64,000 nucleotides of DNA from Affinundibacterium amnicola (lineage in GTDB: Bacteria > Pseudomonadota > Gammaproteobacteria > Burkholderiales > Burkholderiaceae_D), in assembly GCF_014284275.1 (NCBI RefSeq), contig NZ_JACOFU010000007.1, forward strand, positions 62,001-126,000, written 5' to 3'. The notes under the pieces were generated by a model. It was not told the DNA's origin and did no database searches. It saw only the letters and a list, made by a program, of their open reading frames with translations. This document shows, piece after piece, positions 46,279 to 56,109 of the stretch (positions are counted from its first letter, which is position 1; each line of letters starts with the position of its first letter). The translations under genes and the position numbers were made by a program.

Positions 46279-47163
46279 ATGATTCGCACTAGCTTAATTA
46301 GCAGCACAATCGCCGCCACACTTGCCGTCACTCTTGGCACAGCACAAGCCGCTCAACCTGCCCCACTGACCGTGAAAATTTATAACGCGGGAAGTGGCAG
46401 CTTCAATGTCAACTCCACCCTCATCTATGGCGAAAAAGAAGCGATGGTGATTGATGCAAGCTTCACCCGCGCAGATGCCTTGCGCATTGCCGCCAATGTA
46501 CTCGATAGCGGCAAACAACTGAGTATCATCTATGTCAGCCAGGCTGATCCTGATTACTACTTTGGTGTAGAGACTTTGAAAGAATTCTTCCCGCAAGCCA
46601 AAGTCGTGAGTACACCTGCGGTACTTGAAAAGCTGAGCGCGAAGATGGCTGGCAAAGTGGCATTTTGGGGTCCTAAAATGGGCTTGAATGCACCACGTAC
46701 ACCTGTCACACCACAGGTATTAAGTGGCAATACCATCAGCTTCGAAGGTCAATCTATAGAAATTCGCGGCACTACAGGTTTATTAGCACACCGCCCTTAC
46801 GCATGGATTCCATCGATTAAAGCCATCGTCGGCAATATCGCTGTATTTGGCAATATGCACGTGTGGACAGCCGATACACAAAGCAGTGCCGAACGTGCAG
46901 CGTGGATAGCCCAATTAGAGGAAATGGTAGCCTTAAAACCAGAGCTAGTTGTTCCAGGTCACATGAGTACAGGCACGTCCGTCGATGTCAGTGCGATCAG
47001 TTTTACGAAAAATTACTTGCAAACTTTTGAGAAAAATCTCGCCACTAGCAAAGACAGCGCTGCACTGATCAAAGCAATGAAGCAGTCTTATCCACAATTG
47101 ACTGATGGTGGCATGTCACTAGACATAGGCGCCAAGGTAAATACCGGCGAGATGAAATGGTAA
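46279..47163 (+). CDS. Secreted metallo-beta-lactamase-fold protein lacking the HxHxDH motif
   Basis: Signal peptide about residues 1-24 (ending AQA), then an MBL-like fold: YNAGSGSFNVNSTLIYGEKEAMVIDASF is the usual N-terminal sheet. Where the zinc motif HxHxDH should stand the sequence reads YVSQADPDYYFG, so only the Asp-Pro-Asp core remains. A later VVPGHMSTG retains one His. It may bind metal differently or be non-enzymatic. AAAGGAG precedes the ATG. Divergent LysR is the likely regulator. 294 residues. Confidence 0.85.
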   Translation: MIRTSLISSTIAATLAVTLGTAQAAQPAPLTVKIYNAGSGSFNVNSTLIYGEKEAMVIDASFTRADALRIAANVLDSGKQLSIIYVSQADPDYYFGVETLKEFFPQAKVVSTPAVLEKLSAKMAGKVAFWGPKMGLNAPRTPVTPQVLSGNTISFEGQSIEIRGTTGLLAHRPYAWIPSIKAIVGNIAVFGNMHVWTADTQSSAERAAWIAQLEEMVALKPELVVPGHMSTGTSVDVSAISFTKNYLQTFEKNLATSKDSAALIKAMKQSYPQLTDGGMSLDIGAKVNTGEMKW

Positions 47164-47345
47164 GTAGAGAAATCTACCGACTAAAAACACAAGGTGTATA
47201 AATCGCCATAAAGCCACCGATGTGGAGACAGCGACTTATACGCACAATATAAAATCCACACAAATTCAAGCAAAGTTACTCGAAGGAATCAACAACATGC
47301 GTTATCCTTAACGCTCTTTTGTTTCCTTCGACATTCTTTTTCACT

Positions 47346-49055
47346 ATGCTGAATTTAAAACACCAAGCCCCCTCTTCCCAATTACGTCGTACGCTATTAA
47401 CTGGATTAACGGTATTCGCACTGACTGGCAGTTGCCACTATGCGCTGGCGGCTTCACCGAGCCAAGCACCACAAATCGCGAAAGCACCTAAGTTAGTTTT
47501 GGTACTAGTGATTGACGGTCTGCCAAACGAACAGGTACAACGCTATCGCCACCAATTTGGCGAAGGTGGTTTTAAGCGTTTAATGGAACAGGGTGCATGG
47601 TTTGGCAATGCGCATCAGGCACATGGCATTACGGTTACTGCCGTCGGTCATAGCGCAGTGTTGACAGGCGCGTATCCGTATCAGCATGGAATTATTGGTA
47701 ATAGCTGGTTCGATCCTAAAACATCTGCTTCGGTTTACTGTACCGAAGATACGCAACACACGTATATTGGCACCGACACCAAAGCCAGCGATGGAACCTC
47801 GCCAGCCAATCTCAAAGTCAGCACTGTCGGTGATGAATTGCGTTACGCTACGGGCAATCGTTCCAAGGTAGTGACCGTATCTGGTAAAGATCGCGGCGCG
47901 ATTTTATTAGCCGGTAAAACTGGTACGGCCTATATGTTGATGAAAAAAACCGGGGCCTTTGCCAGCAGCACCTACTACATGAATCAACATCCGGCTTGGC
48001 ATGCCGACTTCCATGCGAATAAGCCGCAAGATCGTTTTTATGGCAAACAATGGACCACATCATTAGCAGACCATGCTTATCATGATGATGCACACGATGA
48101 TATCGTCGCACCTGCGAATTCCAGCAGTAGCAAACGCTTTCCTTACACCTACGACAGCGCATCGGGAAAGCCCGATGCTGAATATTATGAAAAATTATTC
48201 ACCGGTCCTTACGTGGATGAACTGACTTTAGATTTCGCCCGTGCTGCAATCGAAGGTGAAAAGTTAGGAAGTAATCCAACAGGCGCGACCGATGTATTGG
48301 GAGTGAGTTTATCGAGTCATGATTATGTCAATCACACTTGGGGTCCCGAGAGCAAAATGTCGCACGATCACTTGCAACGCCTTGATCGTTTATTGGCGAA
48401 ATTCTTGAGTGATGTTGATAAAAAAATTGGGCTAGACAATACGCTGGTGGTCTTGACCGCTGATCATGGTTTCGCCAACGTACCCGAATTTTCACAGAGC
48501 ATGAAACGTGATGCGAATCGACTTGACGGTAGCAAAATGTTGACCGCATTAAATCAGCATTTAGTGGAGCAATTCGGCGTTGAAAAACTGGTTCGTAAAT
48601 GGTCGGCTCCCTACTTCTTCTTTGATTACAGTAAAGCAGAAGTGAAAGGCATTACACGTAGCGAATTAGAAAACGCAGCCGCCCGCTTTATGCTGAACTA
48701 CAACGGCGTAGCATCAACCTATACCCGTACCCAGTTTGAAAATGGCCAAGTGCCGAATGACCGTATCAGCCGCCTGATGCAAAGAGCGTGGCATAAGCAA
48801 TTGTCTGGTGATGTGATGGTGGTGGTAAAACCTTACTGGTATTTTGGCTCTACAAATTCAGGCACTTCGCACGGTACGCCATATACCTATGACACCAATG
48901 TGCCTTTAATGATCATGGGCAAACCGTGGATCAAAGCAGGCGCGTATAGCCAATATGCAGAAGTCATGGACATTGCACCCACTTTATCGCATTTGCTACG
49001 CATTCGATTGCCGTCGGGATCTGAAGGGCGCGTCTTGACTGAAACTTTAAAATAG
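47346..49055 (+). CDS. PafA-type alkaline phosphatase/phosphodiesterase family protein
   Basis: Predicted periplasmic Zn-dependent phosphomonoesterase of the alkaline phosphatase superfamily. Signal peptide to about residue 36 (YALA). The nucleophile region TVTAVGHSAVLTGAYPYQHG and the Lys-x-Arg pair in VSGKDRGAILL correspond to the Thr nucleophile and Lys/Arg of PafA enzymes. Metal ligands are in LVLVIDGLPNEQV and LTADHGFANVPE. The ATG giving MLNLKHQ is chosen; a TTG nine codons upstream is weaker. Ribosome site is poor. About 569 residues. Confidence 0.88.
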   Translation: MLNLKHQAPSSQLRRTLLTGLTVFALTGSCHYALAASPSQAPQIAKAPKLVLVLVIDGLPNEQVQRYRHQFGEGGFKRLMEQGAWFGNAHQAHGITVTAVGHSAVLTGAYPYQHGIIGNSWFDPKTSASVYCTEDTQHTYIGTDTKASDGTSPANLKVSTVGDELRYATGNRSKVVTVSGKDRGAILLAGKTGTAYMLMKKTGAFASSTYYMNQHPAWHADFHANKPQDRFYGKQWTTSLADHAYHDDAHDDIVAPANSSSSKRFPYTYDSASGKPDAEYYEKLFTGPYVDELTLDFARAAIEGEKLGSNPTGATDVLGVSLSSHDYVNHTWGPESKMSHDHLQRLDRLLAKFLSDVDKKIGLDNTLVVLTADHGFANVPEFSQSMKRDANRLDGSKMLTALNQHLVEQFGVEKLVRKWSAPYFFFDYSKAEVKGITRSELENAAARFMLNYNGVASTYTRTQFENGQVPNDRISRLMQRAWHKQLSGDVMVVVKPYWYFGSTNSGTSHGTPYTYDTNVPLMIMGKPWIKAGAYSQYAEVMDIAPTLSHLLRIRLPSGSEGRVLTETLK

Positions 49056-49066
49056 ATCATCAGACG

Positions 49067-49118
49067 TAAAAAAACCGCAAACTCTTAGCATCAAAACGCG
49101 GAGCTTGCGGTTTTTTTT
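49067..49118. terminator. Bidirectional terminator
   Basis: AAAAAACCGCAA and TTGCGGTTTTTT form a 12-bp stem with a loop of about 28 bases, flanked by A and T tracts. It separates the convergent phosphatase and peptide-transporter genes. Confidence 0.75.
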
Positions 49119-49128
49119 GAGTCAATCT

Positions 49129-50709
49129 TTATGCCTTGCGATAGTTATCTAACATACGATAATTACGTGCATACATCGCAAATAAGAACGCAGCAAACAG
49201 ACAGAAACCGGCGAAGAAGAACATTTGGAAAGCCGTCACACTCAGCCCCAACGATTCAATATAAGTCGTCACTGCAGCCCCCTTCACACTTGAGTTCGCC
49301 AGCAAAACCCACAGGTTACCCACCGTCACAGACAGATACCAGAAACTGGTAATCACGCCTTTCATCGATAATGGCGCTTGACTATAAGCAAATTCTAATC
49401 CGGTTGCAGACACAAGAACCTCGCCGAATGTCATTAAAGCATAGGGAATAATTTGCCATACGATGGTCACTGGATCACCGCCATCAATCGCTAATTGCAG
49501 GCCGCCCACAACAATCCATGCGAGACCCGTAAATGCAATGCCAGCCCCCATGCGGCGCAAAGCAGTGACTTTTATACCAGCCCTACTAAGCAAGGGATAT
49601 AGAACAAAGTTATTAAACGGAATCAAGATCATCACAAGCAAAGGATTTAAGGCTTGCATCATGGACGACTGAAACCATTCTGGCTTAGTCATTTGTTCTC
49701 CTTGCAGTACCCATGTCGAAGCCTTTTGATCAAACAAAGACCAGAATGGCGTAATCAAAGCGAACAGTACTAATAAACGCAAGACATTGCGTACCCCATC
49801 AATGGCCTCATCAGGATGTTGACCGCGTACACGATCTAATTGTATCCATGCGCCGACGCCGCCAAAACCCATCACCAAAACCAATGCAGAACACATGGCT
49901 GAAACGATGCCGATTTGTGGAATAAAAAAGAAGCCAAGGATTGCCAAAATAAAGCCAATCAAGCTTAACCACAGCCCAGGACGGCTTTGCGTACCACTCG
50001 GTCCTTGCGATAAAATCGCATGGCGAATCACCACTAAGAAGGCATGCGGATCATTGCTGACTGGCTCCACACGCACGTATTGTTTTCTTCCTAGCCAAAA
50101 CACAAAGGTCGCAATAAACATCAAGATACCTGGGATACCAAACGCGACGCTGGCGCCAAATTGCTTTAAGAAGATTGGCATCAACAAAGACGCAAAAAAC
50201 GAACCAAAGTTAATGATCCAATAAAAACCATCAAACACTTTTTGCGCCAACGAACGATTGGTTTGATCAAACTGATCACCGATGAACGAGGCGACCAAAG
50301 GCTTGATACCACCAGAACCTAGCGCGATTAAAAACAGTCCTGTGTAGAAGCCATTTTTATTGTGTTCGAATATCGCCAGACAGGCATGACCCGCGCAATA
50401 CACCAGACTTAACCAAAGAATCGTGTTGTACTTACCAAAGACACGATCGGCTAACCAGCCACCTAATAATGGAAAGAAATACACACCAATCACAAAGGTG
50501 TGGAAAATATCTTTGGCCTCACCTTTGCGCAATTCTTCAGGAATCGACAGCAATAAACTGGTCATCAAAAACATTGTCAGAATATTACGCATGCCGTAAA
50601 AACTAAAACGCTCACAACCTTCATTCGCAATAATGAAGGGGATTTGTCTAGGCATTTTTGGTTGGACAGCATCGTTGCCAGCCGCGGGTAATACGGAAGA
50701 TTGACTCAT
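49129..50709 (-). CDS. POT family proton-dependent oligopeptide transporter
   Basis: MFS-type peptide/H+ symporter of 526 residues with about 12-14 membrane helices. The POT motif ExxERF occurs as NEGCERFSFYGMR in the first helix. FFPLLGGWLADRVFGKYNTI is the second family signature and GSGGIKPLVASFIGDQFDQ the third. The ATG lacks a strong ribosome site. It lies downstream of the RND operon on the same strand but is separated by a hairpin, so it likely has its own promoter. Confidence 0.93.
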   Translation of the reverse strand: MSQSSVLPAAGNDAVQPKMPRQIPFIIANEGCERFSFYGMRNILTMFLMTSLLLSIPEELRKGEAKDIFHTFVIGVYFFPLLGGWLADRVFGKYNTILWLSLVYCAGHACLAIFEHNKNGFYTGLFLIALGSGGIKPLVASFIGDQFDQTNRSLAQKVFDGFYWIINFGSFFASLLMPIFLKQFGASVAFGIPGILMFIATFVFWLGRKQYVRVEPVSNDPHAFLVVIRHAILSQGPSGTQSRPGLWLSLIGFILAILGFFFIPQIGIVSAMCSALVLVMGFGGVGAWIQLDRVRGQHPDEAIDGVRNVLRLLVLFALITPFWSLFDQKASTWVLQGEQMTKPEWFQSSMMQALNPLLVMILIPFNNFVLYPLLSRAGIKVTALRRMGAGIAFTGLAWIVVGGLQLAIDGGDPVTIVWQIIPYALMTFGEVLVSATGLEFAYSQAPLSMKGVITSFWYLSVTVGNLWVLLANSSVKGAAVTTYIESLGLSVTAFQMFFFAGFCLFAAFLFAMYARNYRMLDNYRKA

Positions 50710-50753
50710 AAATATTTACTCAAAAAGACGGATTACACATATCGAAAAACATA

Positions 50754-50782
50754 AAACCACGACCTCTGACGAGGCCGTGGTT
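50754..50782 (-). terminator. Terminator of the RND efflux operon
   Basis: Read on the minus strand, an AAACCACGGCCTC / GAGGTCGTGGTTT stem with one mismatch and a four-base loop is followed by TTTATGTTTTT. It is about 90 bp after the RND permease stop. Confidence 0.7.
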
Positions 50783-50868
50783 TGTATCACATTACTTTAG
50801 ATGCGATCTACTAAGTCGAAACTAAGTCGAAGAAAGCGAGATCACATCCTAACACCACGGAATTTAAT

Positions 50869-53800
50869 TTACGCTTTTTTCCCCATGACCACATAGACCA
50901 GCTTCATGAACAAACGGAAGATCAAGCGCACAAAGATCAAAGTCAAAATCGCTTCAATCAAGGTCACAGTAAATGCAAAGAAAGCATTCCAACGTTCTGC
51001 ACGACGACCATATTTTGCAATCATTCGATCTCGTGCAATTTCTATACTATCGTAGAACGTTGGCACTACTAACAAGGTTAGCAAAGTCGAAGTGATGGTA
51101 CCGCCAATAATCGCAATTGCTAGAGGACGATAAAATTCCCCACCCTCGCCAACGCCAATAGCAACTGGGAGCATACCCGCGATCAAAGCAAAGGTCGTCA
51201 TCAAAATCGGACGCAAACGCATACGACCCGCGTAAATCAAAGCCTCTTCACGATCAAAGCCTTCCGCCTCGCGCTTACGTGCGCAATCGAGCAACAGAAT
51301 CGCATTCTTCGCGACCAAGCCCATCAACATGATGATACCGATAAAGCTCATCAAATTGAGCGTACCTTTGGTCAGCAATAAAGCTAACACCACGCCGATC
51401 AAACTTAAAGGCAAAGACAGCATGACCGCGCCCGGTGCGGTGAAAGAACCAAACTGCATCACCAAGATTAAGTACATCAAACCGATCCCCATCACCAAGG
51501 CAATCGTCATCTCAGTAAATAATTCATTTTGATTCTTTGCTGAGCCAGCCAGTTCAATCCCATAACCAGCCGGGAAATTAATCGCTTTGGCGATTTTTAA
51601 AGCATCAGAAGTCACTTCACCTGGCGAACGACCTTGCACGTTAGCTGATACGGCAATCATGCGCTTTCCATCTGCATGCTCAATTCTCGCTGGCCCTTTG
51701 CCCATGGTGATCGTCGCAATTTGCTCCAACGGTACCATTTTGTCTGTGCCAGCAACAGCGATTGGCAACGTCTCGATATTGTCAGCACTCACACGATCTT
51801 CAGGATGCAAACGCACCGATACATCACGTGTCTCACCAGTCGGATCAACCCAATCGCCAACTTCGACGCCAGCAAACGATACACGCAACGCCTGCGCCGC
51901 ATCATTTGCTGAAATGCCTAAGGAATTTGCCAGACCACGATTCAATTCGATCTGTAATTCATCTTTCGGATCTTGCTGAGACAAGCCAACATCGACTGCA
52001 CCCGGAACCTGACGCAATTTATCCATAAAATCGCTGGTGATCTCCATCAACTTCCGAGAATCGTCACCTGAAAAACGTATTTGAACTGGCTTACCACCGC
52101 CATTATTCAAATCGTCTTGCACCACGTACTCAGCACCAACTAAGGTACTGACAGCGGCTCGCAAACTCACAGCAACTTCAGCTGCTGATCGCTTGCGTTC
52201 GGTGCTCTTACCAATATCGACATATACCCTGCCGCCTGTAATATTCACGCTACTATTAGTGGCGACCGTCTCCGGCAAGGTTCGCGCTAATTCGGCGGCC
52301 TTTTCAACCTTCAAACGTGAGTACTCAAGACTAGAGCTCGATGGCGTACGTACACTAATCATCACGGTTCCACTATCAGAAGCGGGCAAGAAACTCGTGC
52401 CGCCAAACATACCGTGCAAAACCAACGCCAAGACAAAACTCGCCATCGCGATCACTGCCATCCAACGGCGATGATGTAAGGCCCAGGCAATCACGCTGCC
52501 ATACGCTTCCGCCTTACTATCAAACCACAGATTAAATTTTTCCAACTTGGCGCTGAGACCAGTCTTCGGTTGCAAATGATGTCCGACTGGATCTCCCCAA
52601 TAGGCAGATAGCATAGGATCGAGCGTGAATGAAATAAACAAGCTCACCATCACCGACGACGTCACCGTTAAGGCAAACGGACGGAACCATTCACCAGAAA
52701 CACCGGGCATAAAGGCGACTGGAATAAACACAGCCATAATTGAGAATGTGGTCGCGGCAACCGCTAAACCAATTTCAGCCGTACCGTTCAAAGCGGCGGT
52801 GCGACGATCAGAACCGTTCTCCATATGCCGTACTATGTTTTCACGCACCACAATCGCATCATCAATCAGCACACCAATCGCGAGCGATAAGCCAAGTAAA
52901 GTCATGAAGTTCAAGGTAAAGCCGCACAACCACACCGCGATAAACGCCGCAATTACCGAGGTTGGTAAACTTAATGCTGTGATCAAAGTGGAGCGCCATG
53001 AATTCAAGAACACATACACCACAAAAATCGTTAATACCGCACCGAAAATCAAGGATTCGATCACGTTATTTAAATTCTTCTGTGCGTTTTTACCGCCGTC
53101 TTGGGTGATTTCAAGTTTGGTTCCTTCTGGCAGCGTTTTATTGATTTCATCAACTTGCGAACGGATTTTGTTCGCCACAGACACGGTACTTGCATCACGA
53201 GATTTCATCACCATAATGCCGACGTTCGGATTGCCGTTACGCACGCTAAAACCATTGATTTCTGCAAAGCCATCTTGGATCGTCGCCACCTGCGCCAAAC
53301 GGATCACTTCGTTACCACGGCGCTTGACGACAATTTGTTCAAACTCGGCTGGAGACTCTAAACGACCGACCAGACGTATGCTTTTCTCATCCATGGTACC
53401 GCGCACTTTACCAACTGGCGCAGTAGAATTTTGTGTACGCAATGCGTTGACGACTTCGGATACAGAGACATTAAATTCACGCAGTTTTTGTGCACGCAAT
53501 AAAACACTCAATTCCCGTTTCAATGCACCATTAACAGTCACCACGGCAACGCCATCAACGGCACGGAAACGATCTGATAAATCATCTTCCGCAAAACGCG
53601 AAATCTCTGCATGCGATTTGGTTTTGGACGACAAGGCCAATTGCATAATTGGCTGATCGTTCGGATCACGTCGCTCGATAATCGGCTCACGCATTTCCGT
53701 TGGTAGCTTGTAACGTACCGAAGCTATCGCATTTCTGACGTCGTCTGATGCTTCGATCATATTGCGATCAAAGTTAAAGATTAACGTGAAATACGCGCTA

Positions 53801-54060
53801 CCTTCATTTGCAGATGCATTCAATTGACGAACACCTGAAATGCTTTGTAAGGATTTCTCAATACGATTGACAATCTCGCGCTCAACCGTTTCGGGCGAAG
53901 CGCCCGGATAAGGAACAGAAACCCCAAGCACAGGCTCTTGTACATTGGGAATTTCGTTCACACGTAATTTCGACAGTGCCAGCAAGCCCACGCACATCAA
54001 TGCAATAATGATGACGATGGTTGCGACAGGTCGCTTAATACTAAAATCGGATAAAAACAT
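50869..54060 (-). CDS. RND efflux pump permease (HAE-1 type)
   Basis: Inner-membrane proton-driven multidrug exporter of the AcrB/MexB class, 1063 residues with 12 helices and two large periplasmic loops. The start MFLSDFSIKRPVATIVI is typical, and helix 4 carries the proton-relay pair Asp-Asp in LAIGVLIDDAIVVREN. It begins 1 bp after the adaptor gene. The C terminus carries an additional hydrophobic segment (about 1025-1060) beyond most relatives. Substrates cannot be predicted. Confidence 0.94.
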   Translation of the reverse strand: MFLSDFSIKRPVATIVIIIALMCVGLLALSKLRVNEIPNVQEPVLGVSVPYPGASPETVEREIVNRIEKSLQSISGVRQLNASANEGSAYFTLIFNFDRNMIEASDDVRNAIASVRYKLPTEMREPIIERRDPNDQPIMQLALSSKTKSHAEISRFAEDDLSDRFRAVDGVAVVTVNGALKRELSVLLRAQKLREFNVSVSEVVNALRTQNSTAPVGKVRGTMDEKSIRLVGRLESPAEFEQIVVKRRGNEVIRLAQVATIQDGFAEINGFSVRNGNPNVGIMVMKSRDASTVSVANKIRSQVDEINKTLPEGTKLEITQDGGKNAQKNLNNVIESLIFGAVLTIFVVYVFLNSWRSTLITALSLPTSVIAAFIAVWLCGFTLNFMTLLGLSLAIGVLIDDAIVVRENIVRHMENGSDRRTAALNGTAEIGLAVAATTFSIMAVFIPVAFMPGVSGEWFRPFALTVTSSVMVSLFISFTLDPMLSAYWGDPVGHHLQPKTGLSAKLEKFNLWFDSKAEAYGSVIAWALHHRRWMAVIAMASFVLALVLHGMFGGTSFLPASDSGTVMISVRTPSSSSLEYSRLKVEKAAELARTLPETVATNSSVNITGGRVYVDIGKSTERKRSAAEVAVSLRAAVSTLVGAEYVVQDDLNNGGGKPVQIRFSGDDSRKLMEITSDFMDKLRQVPGAVDVGLSQQDPKDELQIELNRGLANSLGISANDAAQALRVSFAGVEVGDWVDPTGETRDVSVRLHPEDRVSADNIETLPIAVAGTDKMVPLEQIATITMGKGPARIEHADGKRMIAVSANVQGRSPGEVTSDALKIAKAINFPAGYGIELAGSAKNQNELFTEMTIALVMGIGLMYLILVMQFGSFTAPGAVMLSLPLSLIGVVLALLLTKGTLNLMSFIGIIMLMGLVAKNAILLLDCARKREAEGFDREEALIYAGRMRLRPILMTTFALIAGMLPVAIGVGEGGEFYRPLAIAIIGGTITSTLLTLLVVPTFYDSIEIARDRMIAKYGRRAERWNAFFAFTVTLIEAILTLIFVRLIFRLFMKLVYVVMGKKA

Positions 54061-54061
54061 A

Positions 54062-55243
54062 TTATTTTCCTGTCACGGAAGCGGCAGAAGCAGCTTGGCT
54101 TGCACTTGCGCTGGCAGAAGCATTCGCAGGAGCTGAACCAGCTGACGCCACCAAATTCACTTTAGTGCCATCTTTAAACGTCGACAAAGGCTGGCGTAAA
54201 ACCTTATCGCCACTCTTTAAACCTGAGGTAATGGAATAATCACCGCGACGTACGTCACGCTCACCAAGCACCACCGCAAGTCGTTTTAGCAAACCATCCT
54301 GAACTGCCCACACATAAGTTTTGTCGCCATCACGGATCAGCGCAGAACCGATAATCATCAGCGCCTCGGTACTTCCCGCCTCGACTCGGCCTTCCGCATA
54401 TAGACCAGAAACATGGGGCTGATCTTTACCAACGAAATCAACTAGTACCTCAACCTGACGCGTCGTCGCGTTTGCAGCAGGATCAACTCGACGTACTTTA
54501 CCGATGAACTGCTGATCATAGCCATTGATGCGGAAACTCACTGATTGCCCCGCTTTGACGACATTCACAGATTCGGCTGAAATCAAGCCTTGAAAACGCA
54601 AACTATTCGGATCAATCACCTTCATGATTTCTTTGCCGATTTGCGCCGTATCACCATTCGACACTTTACGCTCGCTCACAATGCCATCAAACGGCGCGCG
54701 AATTTCGGTACGTTGCATTTGCTGACGCGCCGCGACGCTACGTGCTTTCGCCGCGACCAACTCGCTCTGCGCATTGTTACGACGGATTTCGGCGTCTTCC
54801 AGCGCTTGCATAGAAGTCATGCCCGATGCGCGCAAAGTTTTCAAACGTTCTAACTGACGCTCGGCCTGATCCAATGTTTGCTGAGCGGCACGTGCGCCTT
54901 GTTCTGCTGAAGCTAACTGATCACGAAAAGCCGTGTCATCCAAGCGTACCAACAAATCGCCACGACGCACTACTTCGCCGTTTTCTTTAAACACTTGCAG
55001 CACGATAGCGGATACTTCGGCGCGCAAATCCGCTTTCCGTTCAGGCTGAATTGACCCGGTAATAACCGGCCCAGAAGCCAAGGAATTATTTTGAATCGTG
55101 ACATAATCTTCTGCAGTCACTTGTAGTGGTCTTTCAGCACTAGCACTGGCATTCTTATCGGATACTTTACTATCCTTCCCTCCTTGTCCACATGCCGCTA
55201 AAACAAGGCATAAAGTAAGGATAAGTAAACTTGGTCGCGACAT
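54062..55243 (-). CDS. RND efflux periplasmic adaptor lipoprotein
   Basis: Membrane-fusion protein linking the permease to an outer-membrane channel. Lipoprotein signal with lipobox LAAC (Cys about residue 19), lipoyl-like half-motifs around RADLRAEVSAIVLQVFKENG, alpha-helical hairpin about 100-175, then beta-barrel domains. The ATG giving MSRPSLLIL is preferred because GGAGG lies upstream and it starts a clean lipoprotein signal. The C-terminal tail is Ala/Ser-rich. No TolC-type channel gene is adjacent, so the pump must borrow one. About 393 residues. Confidence 0.92.
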   Translation of the reverse strand: MSRPSLLILTLCLVLAACGQGGKDSKVSDKNASASAERPLQVTAEDYVTIQNNSLASGPVITGSIQPERKADLRAEVSAIVLQVFKENGEVVRRGDLLVRLDDTAFRDQLASAEQGARAAQQTLDQAERQLERLKTLRASGMTSMQALEDAEIRRNNAQSELVAAKARSVAARQQMQRTEIRAPFDGIVSERKVSNGDTAQIGKEIMKVIDPNSLRFQGLISAESVNVVKAGQSVSFRINGYDQQFIGKVRRVDPAANATTRQVEVLVDFVGKDQPHVSGLYAEGRVEAGSTEALMIIGSALIRDGDKTYVWAVQDGLLKRLAVVLGERDVRRGDYSITSGLKSGDKVLRQPLSTFKDGTKVNLVASAGSAPANASASASASQAASAASVTGK

Positions 55244-55368
55244 ATAAAAACCTCCGAAAATAGAATCAATCTTTGAACCCGCTACCATACGTAAAGTTCA
55301 ATACTTTGTCACTAGAACCTTACTTTGTATTGCCACAAGTGAGACAAAACAAGAATAAAAACAAAATG

Positions 55369-55386
55369 CTACAGAATATTCTGTAG
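55369..55386. promoter_or_regulatory. 18-bp perfect palindrome, candidate operator of the RND operon
   Basis: CTACAGAATATTCTGTAG is a perfect palindrome 126 bp upstream of the adaptor start and downstream of the fasciclin terminator, so it lies in the RND operon's promoter region. Size and symmetry fit a TetR- or MarR-type operator. The regulator is not encoded next to it. Confidence 0.5.
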
Positions 55387-55418
55387 AAAACATGTTTCAT
55401 TGATACTGAATACAATAA

Positions 55419-55453
55419 AAAAAACGACCATGGATTTTTCATGGTCGTTTTTT
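55419..55453. terminator. Bidirectional intrinsic terminator
   Basis: The 14-bp stem AAAAAACGACCATG / CATGGTCGTTTTTT with a seven-base loop. It ends the fasciclin gene transcript on the minus strand. Confidence 0.85.
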
Positions 55454-55509
55454 ACTGACTTATCTTTTCATCTGCATAGAACAGAAGAAATCACCTTCGA
55501 TAGAAGGCA

Positions 55510-55965
55510 TTATTTTGGAATAATGACTGTATCGATTACATGAATAACGCCGTTATCAGCAACAATATCTGTCGCCGTAACATTCGCATTATCTACCTTG
55601 ACACCACCAGCAGTGGACACCGTTAAGGATGCACCTTGTACTGTTTTTACTTTGCCAGCTTTGACATCAGCTGCCATCACCTTCCCTGATACCACGTGAT
55701 ACGTTAATACAGCAGTCAGTTTTGCCTTATCTTTTAACAAAGCCTCCAGGTCTGCTTTTGGAATTTTTGCGAATGCTGCATCGGTCGGTGCAAACACAGT
55801 AAATGGGCCTTTACCCTTTAAAGTATCCACCAAACCTGCTGCTTTCAAAGCAGTTGCCAGCGTAGTGAAGTTACCTGCACCAACTGCGGTGTCAACGATG
55901 TCTTTTGCCTGAGCCGAGAAAGTTGCTGCAATACTTAAAATGGAAGCAAGAATAATACGTTTCAT
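55510..55965 (-). CDS. Secreted fasciclin-domain protein
   Basis: A single FAS1 (fasciclin) domain of the cell-adhesion/surface class. Signal peptide about 1-20 (ending SAQA), then the two conserved FAS1 boxes, [19 protein letters not shown] and [14 protein letters not shown]. The ATG giving MKRIILASI has AAGGAG just upstream; a 32-codon longer reading is rejected. 151 residues. Bacterial single-FAS1 proteins are often stress- or attachment-related, but no role can be fixed here. A triple palindrome lies about 145-200 bp upstream. Confidence 0.93.
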   Translation of the reverse strand: MKRIILASILSIAATFSAQAKDIVDTAVGAGNFTTLATALKAAGLVDTLKGKGPFTVFAPTDAAFAKIPKADLEALLKDKAKLTAVLTYHVVSGKVMAADVKAGKVKTVQGASLTVSTAGGVKVDNANVTATDIVADNGVIHVIDTVIIPK

Positions 55966-56109
55966 GAAATACTCCTTAGTAGATGAATAGAATTTAAATT
56001 TACAAAATAAAAGTTGATCATCAAGCTGAATCTCATTAGCGGACGATATGTGAATCTGCACTATTTCACCGCTAATTGCGTTACTTAATTGAAGACGCAG
56101 GCGAATGAT

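Noticed and set aside
52625..53656. 343-codon open frame on the plus strand
   Set aside because: Lies entirely antisense to the RND permease gene, has no ribosome site and no family resemblance; the minus-strand protein explains the codon pattern.
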